DNA from: Verrucomicrobiales bacterium
Lineage (GTDB): Bacteria; Verrucomicrobiota; Verrucomicrobiia; Verrucomicrobiales; DEV007
Length of the DNA: 6,210 bases
Reading direction: 5' to 3'
NCBI GenBank assembly: GCA_023253615.1
Contig: JALRFZ010000446.1
Span: 1 to 6,210 of the forward strand
The notes beneath the pieces are model-generated. The model ran no database searches, had not been told where the DNA came from, and saw only the letters and a list, made by a program, of their open reading frames with translations. Below, piece after piece: positions 1 to 5,668 of this stretch. A program made the translations under genes and the position numbers. Each line of letters starts with the position of its first letter. Position 1 is the first letter of the stretch.

Positions 1-884
1 ACTCCCGACTCGACGAGGCGGCGGGCGAGGAGGAGCTGTTGGCCCCAGCGGTTGCGGCCGTAACGGTCGCGGGTCGCGGGATCCTCCTTGCTCAGATCAA
101 AGGCGTCGCGGGTCTGCGGATTGGTGAGCAGGGTCATGGCCTGGCTCTCGAATTCATCAAGGGCGCCGAGTTCACCTTCCTTGTCGAAGGCGCGCTCGAG
201 CTTGTCGAGGCTCTTGCGCAGGGCGACGCGGTCGCTGAGGCGGCGCGTCTCGGCGGCGTCGCTGAGCCCGATGTTCGGCACGGTGAAATTGGGGCGGTTC
301 GGGTCGTCGCTGACTGAGAAAGGCGCGAAGGCATCGCCGAGGTAGGCGGGGCCGTTGTATTCGAGCGGCGGATTCACCCCGATGTAGTTCGGGAGCGGGT
401 TGCTGCGTTTGCCATTCTGCGAGCGCAGGTAATGGGCCACCGACATCCAGTCGGGGAGGCGCGGCTTCGGTTTGTCGCGTTCGTCGCTGTCGCCCGAGAG
501 CATCTGCATCGAGCCCGCGGGGTGACCGCCCGCCTTCTGGTTCATCGAGCGCACGATCGTGAACTTGTCGGCGATCTTCGCGTTCATCGGGAGCAGCTCG
601 GTGAGCTGCATGCCGGGAACCTTGGTGGAAATGGTCTTGAAGGGACCGCGGTACTCGCTGCCGATCTCGGGCTTCGGATCGTAGGTATCGACGTGGGACT
701 GCCCGCCCGGGAGCCAGACCATGATGATCGCCTTGCGTTCGGACTGCGGCAGGGCGGCATTGGTGGCGCGCAGCTTCATCAGCGCCGGCCAGGAAAGCGT
801 GGCCATGCCGGTGAGGCCGATCTGCATGAAACCGCGTCGATCGAGCGGGCCGGAGCAGCGGAAGGGGGAGTCGTGGGTGGACAG
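1..884 (-). CDS. DUF1501 family protein with twin-arginine signal, 3' end cut off by the window
   Basis: I read this gene by translating the minus strand; it stays open to base 1, so only about 294 N-terminal residues are seen. Family DUF1501 resembles the alkaline phosphatase/sulfatase superfamily; no reaction is firmly established for it. Seen: CSGPLDRRGFMQIG at about residues 10-23, with Arg16-Arg17 forming a Tat-type motif followed by a short apolar stretch; VWLPGGQSHVDTYDPKP at about 56-72, the family's signature first motif; VPGMQLTELLPMNAKIADKF at about 89-108; IVRSMNQKAGGHPAGSMQML then SGD at about 110-132, the second signature with a conserved His. The start is uncertain. The frame is closed by TGA at 954-956, and no ATG precedes the Arg pair. 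The first ATG (825-827) would remove the export motif. CTG at 882-884 gives MSTHDSPFRCSGPLDRRGF, typical of the family, so I chose it; no Shine-Dalgarno site is visible. It is the last gene seen, 167 bp behind the cytochrome/WD40 gene. DUF1501 genes commonly follow DUF1549/DUF1553 genes in this phylum. The family call is firm; the exact start is not. Confidence 0.9.
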   Translation of the reverse strand, partial: MSTHDSPFRCSGPLDRRGFMQIGLTGMATLSWPALMKLRATNAALPQSERKAIIMVWLPGGQSHVDTYDPKPEIGSEYRGPFKTISTKVPGMQLTELLPMNAKIADKFTIVRSMNQKAGGHPAGSMQMLSGDSDERDKPKPRLPDWMSVAHYLRSQNGKRSNPLPNYIGVNPPLEYNGPAYLGDAFAPFSVSDDPNRPNFTVPNIGLSDAAETRRLSDRVALRKSLDKLERAFDKEGELGALDEFESQAMTLLTNPQTRDAFDLSKEDPATRDRYGRNRWGQQLLLARRLVESG

Positions 885-902
885 GGCGGGTGGGGAGGGT
901 GA

Positions 903-929
903 TCGGTAAACGGTGCTCGGTAAACGGTG
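903..929. repeat. Direct tandem repeat of 13 bp (TCGGTAAACGGTG x2, 14-bp period)
   Basis: TCGGTAAACGGTG occurs at 903-915 and again, identically, at 917-929, separated by one base. Read on the coding (minus) strand it is CACCGTTTACCGA twice, lying 19 to 45 bp upstream of the presumed CTG start of the DUF1501 gene. The position would suit an operator or a 5'-UTR element, but it may simply be a short intergenic repeat. The repeat itself is read directly; any function is inference. Confidence 0.75.
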
Positions 930-958
930 GAGTGCGGGAGTAGTGGAGTTTTGTCAGG

Positions 959-1038
959 ACCACGGATGGACACGGATCAACACGGATGGGCTTCGGCGCG
1001 CTGTCTCTGATCCGTGTGAATCCGTGTTCATCCGTGGT
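959..1038. repeat. Inverted repeat of 29-bp arms made of 10-bp-phased CACGGAT heptamers
   Basis: The left arm is 959-987, the loop 988-1009 (22 bp), the right arm 1010-1038. The arms match at 26 of 29 positions when one is reverse-complemented. Each arm contains three CACGGAT heptamers exactly 10 bp apart: at 961, 971 and 981 on the plus strand, and their complement ATCCGTG at 1010, 1020 and 1030. It lies 14 bp past the stop of the WD40-cytochrome gene. As RNA it would form a long hairpin, but no U-run follows, so it is not a standard intrinsic terminator. I recall similar CACGGAT intergenic elements as dispersed repeats in Verrucomicrobiota-type genomes; that is recollection, not checked here. 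Possible roles are an mRNA-stabilising or processing hairpin, a protein-binding array or a non-autonomous mobile repeat. Confidence 0.85.
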
Positions 1039-1051
1039 TTAAATTCTTTAA

Positions 1052-3379
1052 CTACTTTGCGGCGAACGCGGCCAACTCCTTGCCGTCGGTGCCGTTCCAG
1101 ATTCTCAGGGTGCTGTCTTCGCCGCCGGCGACCACGGTGGCGCCGTTGGCGGTGCTGGCGGCGGCTTGCATGAAGTCGGGGAGACCGGCGATGGAGCGGA
1201 CCTCGCCGCCCTCGTCGTTGACGATGCGGACGCGGTTGTCACCCGCCGAGGTGACGATCTGGTTGGTCGCGCCGATGAACTGCAGGGAGGTGACTTCCTT
1301 GGTCCAGCCCTCGATCTTTTTCTTCCGTTCGCCGAGGATCATGTCCCACGAGATCACGACGCCGTCGGCCCCGGCCGAGGCGAGGACGCGGCCGTCGGCG
1401 CGGAAGGCGACGCCCATGACGTAGTGGGTGTGCCCCTCGAGCAGGTTCACCTGCTTGCCGGAGGCGATCTCGGTGACGCGGGCGATCTTGTCGGCGGCAC
1501 CGGAGGCGAGGCGCTTGCCATCGGGCGAGAAATCGAGGCTCATGACGATGTCAGTGTGGCGGTCCTTCCACGTCGCGGTGGCCTTGCCGGTGGCGGCATC
1601 GAAGAGGGTCAGGTCTCCGCTCCGAGAGGGTTCACCCCCGCCGGTGGCGAGGAGTTTGCCATCGGGACTGAACTTCACGGCATTGACGCGGTCGGCGAAA
1701 AGCTGCGGCTCCTTCTCGCCGCCGAGAGTGCGCTCGAGGACCCAGCGAACGGTGGCTCCGGCGACGCGGGTCTTGCCATCGGGCGAGGTCGCGGTGAAGG
1801 CGCCATCCTGCCGCGCGGCGAGGGTGGCGTTGGGAGCGGCGGGTCCGGCCAGGTCTTCGACGGCGGTGCCGGTGGCGACGGCCCAGACGGTGAGGCGTCC
1901 GTCATCGAAGACGGCGGCGGCGCGCTGGCCGTCGGCGGAAAGGGCGACGGCGACGGGCTTCGTGGAGGGTTTGGTCAGGGTGGCCTTGGCCGCGGTCAGG
2001 GCGGCGGTAGCAGCGTCCTGCGATTTCTTGGCGGCGTCGATCGCGGCGTTGGCGGCGGTGATCGCGGCGGCATTCTTCGCCTTCGATTCGTTGATGCGTT
2101 TCACCTCCGCTTCGGCGTCCTTGATGTTGTTTTCGGTGGCGGAGACGGCGGCGAGGGCGGAGGTCTCCTTCATCGTGAAGGGCGCGAGTTTTTCCTGCGC
2201 GTCCTTCAGCTCCTTTTCCAAAGCGGCGTCGGCTTTGCCTTCGGGGGCCGCCTTGATCTTGGCGAGCACCTCATCGACGGCCTTTTGTGCTGTGGCTTTT
2301 TCATTCTGCGCCGGCTTCACCGCCTTCTCCTTTTCGGGCAGGACCTTCTGCATCGCGACGATGGCTTCCTGGGCCTTCTTCAACAATTCATCGAGGGCCT
2401 TGTTCTGCGCTTCGATCTTGGCGATGTCGGCTTTCTGGAAGGCCTGCTCGAGGGTCTCGCGGGCGACGGTCCACTCGTGTCCGGCCATGTCCTTCACGAC
2501 CGCGGCGCTGCCGCGGAGTTCGGCGAGGGACTTGGCGGAGGCGACGTCCCAGACGCGGACGGAGCCGTCGGCGCAGCCGGCGACGAGCACCTTGCCATCG
2601 GCGGAAAGCTGGTGATTCAAGATCGCAACCTTGCCGGTCTCGGCGATCTTCTTCAGGAGAGCCTCGTCGGCGGGCTTCGGCGCGGCGACGGCGGGCGCGG
2701 CGGCGGAGACGGTCTCGCGTTTCCAGAGTTTCACCTCGCGGAAGCTGCCGCTGGCAAGGCGGGTGCCATCGGGGCTGAAAGCGAGCGACTGGACCATGGC
2801 GCGGTGAGCACCACCACCTTTGACGGCGGGGTCGGTGATCTCGGCGACCAACTGACGCGTGGCAAGGTCGTAGAGGAAAAGGCGGTGCCCGCGGCCGCAA
2901 ACGGCATGGCGTCCGTCCTTCGTCAGGGCGAGGCTGTAGATCGGATCGATCCCGGGGGCGAGGGCCTTGAAGGTGACCTGGCGCTCGGCCTGCACGCCCG
3001 CCTTCGCTCCCTGGTCGATCCAGGTCTTGAGCACGACGATCTCGGCATCGGTCAGCTTCACCGCGCCGGACTTGTTGTTCGGCGGCGGCATCTCGATGTC
3101 GGGCGAATGGACCGAAGCCTCGACGAGGAGGCTCTCGGCGCTCTTGCCAGGGACGATGGAGGGGCCGGAGTCGCCGCCTTGGATCATGAGCTCGGGCGTC
3201 TCCATGTTCAGACCGGCCTTGGCGGTGGTCTTGTTGTGGCAGGAGATGCAGTTCGCCTTCAGGAAGGGATAGACGTCCTGGTAGAACTCGGGCTTCTCGA
3301 CGGCATGGGCCGGGACGAAGAAAGCGACGAGAGCGGCTCCCTGACAAAGACCCCAAAGTTTGGAAAAGCGGCGAATCAT
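1052..3379 (-). CDS. PSCyt1 cytochrome c - WD40 propeller fusion protein, exported, with coiled-coil insertion
   Basis: This 775-aa protein starts with a Sec-type signal peptide (basic MIRRFSK, apolar core, likely cleavage after AHA, residue 26). Residues about 28-127 form a planctomycete-type cytochrome c domain (PSCyt1): heme-attachment motif CISCH at 44-48, a plausible axial Met97 in the EMPPPNN segment, and the family ending DAEIVVLKTWIDQGAK at 111-126. WD40-like repeats follow, seen as recurring 'FSPDG.RLASG' and 'VRVWD' strands: about three at 143-290, then about six or seven at 473-771. Between them, at 303-470, lies a long Ala/Lys/Glu-rich helical region, probably coiled coil, breaking the propeller. 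The heme site should face the periplasm or another extracytoplasmic space. The likely role, inferred, is electron transfer or redox sensing on a protein-binding platform; the substrate is unknown. The ATG overlaps the stop of the upstream PPC gene (ATGA), with no Shine-Dalgarno site, so translation is probably coupled. The stop is TAG. The family call is firm; the function is open. Confidence 0.95.
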   Translation of the reverse strand: MIRRFSKLWGLCQGAALVAFFVPAHAVEKPEFYQDVYPFLKANCISCHNKTTAKAGLNMETPELMIQGGDSGPSIVPGKSAESLLVEASVHSPDIEMPPPNNKSGAVKLTDAEIVVLKTWIDQGAKAGVQAERQVTFKALAPGIDPIYSLALTKDGRHAVCGRGHRLFLYDLATRQLVAEITDPAVKGGGAHRAMVQSLAFSPDGTRLASGSFREVKLWKRETVSAAAPAVAAPKPADEALLKKIAETGKVAILNHQLSADGKVLVAGCADGSVRVWDVASAKSLAELRGSAAVVKDMAGHEWTVARETLEQAFQKADIAKIEAQNKALDELLKKAQEAIVAMQKVLPEKEKAVKPAQNEKATAQKAVDEVLAKIKAAPEGKADAALEKELKDAQEKLAPFTMKETSALAAVSATENNIKDAEAEVKRINESKAKNAAAITAANAAIDAAKKSQDAATAALTAAKATLTKPSTKPVAVALSADGQRAAAVFDDGRLTVWAVATGTAVEDLAGPAAPNATLAARQDGAFTATSPDGKTRVAGATVRWVLERTLGGEKEPQLFADRVNAVKFSPDGKLLATGGGEPSRSGDLTLFDAATGKATATWKDRHTDIVMSLDFSPDGKRLASGAADKIARVTEIASGKQVNLLEGHTHYVMGVAFRADGRVLASAGADGVVISWDMILGERKKKIEGWTKEVTSLQFIGATNQIVTSAGDNRVRIVNDEGGEVRSIAGLPDFMQAAASTANGATVVAGGEDSTLRIWNGTDGKELAAFAAK
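1970..2473 (-). other. Coiled-coil insertion within the WD40 propeller (residues about 303-470)
   Basis: This part of the cytochrome/WD40 protein has few aromatic residues and no WD40 strand motifs. It is dominated by Ala, Lys, Glu, Gln and Asp with apolar residues at heptad-like spacing, for example KIEAQNKALDELLKKAQEAI (321-340) and later NAAIDAAKKSQDAATAALTA (445-464). Short Pro/Gly breaks near residues 348-356, 379-381 and 400 suggest several helices folding back as a hairpin or bundle. WD40 strands stop at about residue 290 and resume at about 473, so it sits between blades rather than at a terminus. Confidence 0.8.
3236..3250 (-). other. Heme c attachment motif CISCH
   Basis: The bases encode Cys44-Ile-Ser-Cys47-His48 of the cytochrome/WD40 protein, the canonical CxxCH motif for covalent heme c attachment; His48 would be the proximal ligand. 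It lies about 20 residues after the predicted signal-peptide cleavage site, as usual for PSCyt1 domains (context ANCISCHNKTTAKAGLNM). Met97 is the likely distal ligand by analogy with the family. Confidence 0.9.
3376..3379 (-). promoter_or_regulatory. ATGA stop/start overlap (translational coupling)
   Basis: The ATG of the cytochrome/WD40 gene (3379-3377) and the TGA of the PPC-domain gene (3378-3376) share two bases. The preceding sequence is GC-rich with no purine-rich ribosome-binding site, so re-initiation by ribosomes finishing the upstream gene is the simplest way to start the second one. This fixes both gene ends and argues for roughly linked synthesis of the two proteins. Confidence 0.9.
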
Positions 3380-5664
3380 TTCTGCGCGGTGGTGGCGGGT
3401 GCCGGAGCCGGTGCCGGTGCTGGAGCGGCCTTCGGCTTCACGGAGACGCGGATGGGCGACGAGACGTAGATGTCGACGATGTCCTTCGGCGCGGCGGCGT
3501 CGGTGGCGGCCTTCACCTTGGCGGTCATTTTTGTCATCATCGCCTCGGCTTCTTTCTGCTTCGCCTCGGCGGCCTTGGCGGCGCTGGCCATCTCGGTTTT
3601 CTTTTCCTCGGGAGCATTGGCGGCGTCTCCGGCGAGTTTCTTGGCTTCGGCGGCGATCTTCGCGGCTTCGGCCTCGGCTTTTTTCTTCTCCTCCTCGGCG
3701 GCCTTCACGGCCTGGGGATTGTAGGAATACTTGGCCACGGCGCTGCCGTAGAAGGCGATCGTGTAGTCGCCCGGCGCGGTCTTCAGGGCGGCGAGATCGA
3801 TGACGGCTTCGGTCGCGTTGGCTTTCACGGGCAGGTCGAATTCCTTCACCCCTTCGAAACCGGCGCCATAGGCCTTCAACTTCATCGAGGTGCCGGAGAA
3901 CTCACCGCGCCACTCGGCTTTCAGCGGAATCTTCAGGGTGGTGCCTTCGACGGCCTCGTAGACCTTGGGCTCGGCGGAGGTGATCGTGATCGGCGAAGGC
4001 TCGGCATCGGAGACCGAAACAGGCACGTCGGCGAAAAGGCGCGGGCTGGGGATTTCGCCTTTCGCATCCTTCACCGGCCAGGCCATCGAGGCGACGCGGC
4101 ACTCGTGCGACACGTCCTTGCCGTCGATCTTCGCATGACCGGTGATGGTGGCGAGGGAATGCCCGGCCTTGGCGTTCGCATCGGCGCTGATGACGAGGTG
4201 CCCGACCGATTTGCCGGCGGGAATCTTGAGCCCGCTCGCGGTGACGCCGACGGGGAGGCCCGCCATCTTCAATTCGATCTCGCCGTCGAAGCCGTCGCGG
4301 CGCACCGCGAGCACCTCGAAGACCATGGCACCGCCGGCGCGGAGCGAGATCGGCTTGGAGAAGGCGGCGCGATCGCCGTTGCGCAGGGTCATGTGGACGG
4401 CCCAGGCGGCGATGGCGAAATCGGGCTGCGCTTTTCTCACGAGGAGGCGGTAGACATTCTGCGGATCGTTGCGGGTGCCTCCGAAGAGATCACGCACGGA
4501 GAGACGGTGGAGTCCGTCCTGCTTGATCTCGACCTTGCCGAGGACATCGGGCGAGCCGACGTCGTAGGGCGGGCCGTCATAGGAGTAGCCGTTGCTCGAG
4601 ACCTTGATGGGACTGACAATGTCATAAAGCTCGGCCACGTCGGTGAGCGTCTCGACCGCGCCGTTCTTCGCGACGTGCTGCACGAGGACGAAGGGATCGG
4701 TGGGACGACCGATCCGCTCGGAGGCGACTTCGACCCACCAGACCTCGCCCTTTTTCGCCTCGAACTCGTAGCTGTCGACGTCGGCGGCGGGGAAGAAGCT
4801 GCCCGCGACATCGAGCGGCAGGGTGACCTTTTTCGCGTCCTTCGCCTTGTCGTTCGGCTCGACCTCGCTGGCCGGAGCGTTCGCGGCGAGCCCCTGCGGC
4901 GGCCAGGAAACCGCGCTGACACGCGAGGTCGAGGGCTGCTGCGGGACGGAGCCGTCGCCGGTCACCTCGCGCAAGGCGAGACGGTAGAAATGGCGCTCGC
5001 CGCCCTGGTAGGTGAGGTCGTTCACCTTGATCAGGTAGGTGCCGTCGGCGGGCGGGGTGAAGTCGATGACCCCGCCGGTGCGGTTCACGAGGAGATCGGC
5101 GCCCTTGTCGTTCGCGATGATGACGACGGGCGTGAGCCGCGAATCGATCCCGGTGGCGGCGCAGTCGACCGCGACACGCTGTCCCTTCTTGCCCTCGAAG
5201 GCGTAGAAATCGACGGCCCGCTTCGTCATCGTGGCGTTGCAGATCGTGTTGAGCGGCAGCTTCAGGGCGGTCTCGACGCTGTTGTTCGCCGCGGTGCGGG
5301 TGACCTCGTCGACGTTGCTCACGGAAAAGGCGCGGGCCGAGGAAATGCCGAGCCGCGAGAGGACGCGGGCCTCGTGCACGCCGACGGGCGCGTCGGGGGA
5401 GATGGTGACGAGGAACTTGTTTTCCACCGGCTTGCCGTCGGGTCCGGTGACGGGTTTGGCGGTGATCTTCGGCGTCGAAAACTGAAGCGCGGTGACCTCC
5501 TCGATGTTTTCCCCGGTGATCGTCACCTCGACGCTGCTGCCGGCCTTGCCGCCCATCGGCAGGGTCGTGAGAAGGCGCGGTGATGGCAGCACGACGAGCT
5601 GGGCCATCGCCGGGACGGCGAGGAAGAATCCTGACAAAGCGGCAAAGAACGGAACGCGTCGCAT
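3376..5664 (-). CDS. Exported PPC-domain (pre-peptidase C-terminal) beta-rich protein
   Basis: This 762-aa protein has a Sec signal peptide (MRR, apolar core, likely cleavage after AMA, residue 21). Residues about 26-116 look like an IPT/TIG or Ig-like domain (GGKAGSSVEVTITGENIEEV). A first PPC-type beta domain spans about 123-233 (DFYAFEGKKGQRVAVD, then FTPPADGTYLIKVNDLTYQG). A second spans about 266-410 (SEVEPNDKAKDAKKVTLPLD, then DVDSYEFEAKKGEVWWVEV). Further beta-rich, Ig-like segments run to about 648. Residues 651-722 are an Ala/Lys/Glu coiled coil, after which a beta strand resumes (DIVDIYVSSPIRVSVKP), followed by an Ala-Pro tail at 746-757. No catalytic motif is visible, so a scaffold, adhesion or polymer-binding role in the envelope is more likely than an enzyme; this is inference. 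It starts 4 bp after the DUF1553 stop and overlaps the cytochrome/WD40 gene. The start is fixed by the signal peptide, although only a weak GAG precedes it. PPC-domain proteins of this layout often accompany PSCyt1 and DUF1553 genes in Planctomycetota and Verrucomicrobiota. Confidence 0.92.
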   Translation of the reverse strand: MRRVPFFAALSGFFLAVPAMAQLVVLPSPRLLTTLPMGGKAGSSVEVTITGENIEEVTALQFSTPKITAKPVTGPDGKPVENKFLVTISPDAPVGVHEARVLSRLGISSARAFSVSNVDEVTRTAANNSVETALKLPLNTICNATMTKRAVDFYAFEGKKGQRVAVDCAATGIDSRLTPVVIIANDKGADLLVNRTGGVIDFTPPADGTYLIKVNDLTYQGGERHFYRLALREVTGDGSVPQQPSTSRVSAVSWPPQGLAANAPASEVEPNDKAKDAKKVTLPLDVAGSFFPAADVDSYEFEAKKGEVWWVEVASERIGRPTDPFVLVQHVAKNGAVETLTDVAELYDIVSPIKVSSNGYSYDGPPYDVGSPDVLGKVEIKQDGLHRLSVRDLFGGTRNDPQNVYRLLVRKAQPDFAIAAWAVHMTLRNGDRAAFSKPISLRAGGAMVFEVLAVRRDGFDGEIELKMAGLPVGVTASGLKIPAGKSVGHLVISADANAKAGHSLATITGHAKIDGKDVSHECRVASMAWPVKDAKGEIPSPRLFADVPVSVSDAEPSPITITSAEPKVYEAVEGTTLKIPLKAEWRGEFSGTSMKLKAYGAGFEGVKEFDLPVKANATEAVIDLAALKTAPGDYTIAFYGSAVAKYSYNPQAVKAAEEEKKKAEAEAAKIAAEAKKLAGDAANAPEEKKTEMASAAKAAEAKQKEAEAMMTKMTAKVKAATDAAAPKDIVDIYVSSPIRVSVKPKAAPAPAPAPAPATTAQK
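3394..3426 (-). repeat. Ala-Pro dipeptide repeat coding the tail of the PPC protein
   Basis: A short run of GC-rich near-hexameric repeats encodes residues 747-757, APAPAPAPAPA, at the C-terminus of the PPC-domain protein, ending TTAQK. Such Ala-Pro runs are extended, flexible linkers; here it is terminal, with no domain after it. The repeat could vary in length by slippage between strains. Confidence 0.8.
3496..3717 (-). other. Coiled-coil insertion near the C-terminus of the PPC protein (residues about 650-723)
   Basis: Between the beta strands YTIAFYGSAVAKYSYNP and DIVDIYVSSPIRVSVKP the protein changes to an Ala/Lys/Glu sequence such as EEEKKKAEAEAAKIAAEAKK (657-676) and, after a break at ANAPEEKK, KAAEAKQKEAEAMMTKM (697-713). 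Two helices joined by a short turn, forming an antiparallel hairpin inserted in a beta domain, are the simplest reading. Composition alone supports helix or coiled coil; the hairpin geometry is inference. Confidence 0.78.
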
Positions 5665-5668
5665 GGTC

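Larger units (their letters stand above)
885..1051. other. Intergenic gap between the WD40-cytochrome gene and the DUF1501 gene
   Basis: This is the only gap in an otherwise tightly packed gene set. Counting from the upstream gene's stop, it contains an AT-rich patch (about 1038-1051), a long inverted repeat (959-1038), a TGA in the DUF1501 frame (954-956) and a 13-bp direct repeat (903-929), then a C-rich stretch up to the presumed CTG start. I see no convincing -35/-10 pair and no purine-rich ribosome-binding site ahead of the DUF1501 gene. Whether DUF1501 is transcribed by read-through or from its own promoter here cannot be decided from sequence alone. Confidence 0.8.

Noticed and set aside
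172..963. Minus-strand frame with an ATG at 963 overlapping the DUF1501 gene
   Set aside because: The translation is Arg/Pro/His-rich with no family motifs. The neighbouring frame gives the full DUF1501 signature motifs continuously from about 870 to 1, so this is a shadow.
959..1038. Inverted repeat as an intrinsic terminator
   Set aside because: The stem is long, but neither strand has a T-run directly after it and the loop is 22 bases, so it does not fit a standard rho-independent terminator.
959..1038. Inverted repeat as a CRISPR fragment or insertion-sequence remnant
   Set aside because: The repeated unit is only 7 bp with 3-bp spacers and is arranged as a palindrome, unlike CRISPR repeats. 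There is no transposase fragment between the arms and no clear target-site duplication.
1166..3469. Open frame of 767 codons on the plus strand opposite the cytochrome/WD40 gene
   Set aside because: Its translation is a Gly/Asp/Leu-rich low-complexity product with no domain, and it lies antisense to a protein with a clear signal peptide, heme motif and WD40 repeats. Long antisense frames are expected from GC-rich codon bias.
4105..5583. Open frame of 492 codons on the plus strand opposite the PPC-domain gene
   Set aside because: Same antisense frame artefact: charged low-complexity translation with no recognisable motif, while the minus strand encodes a convincing multi-domain protein.
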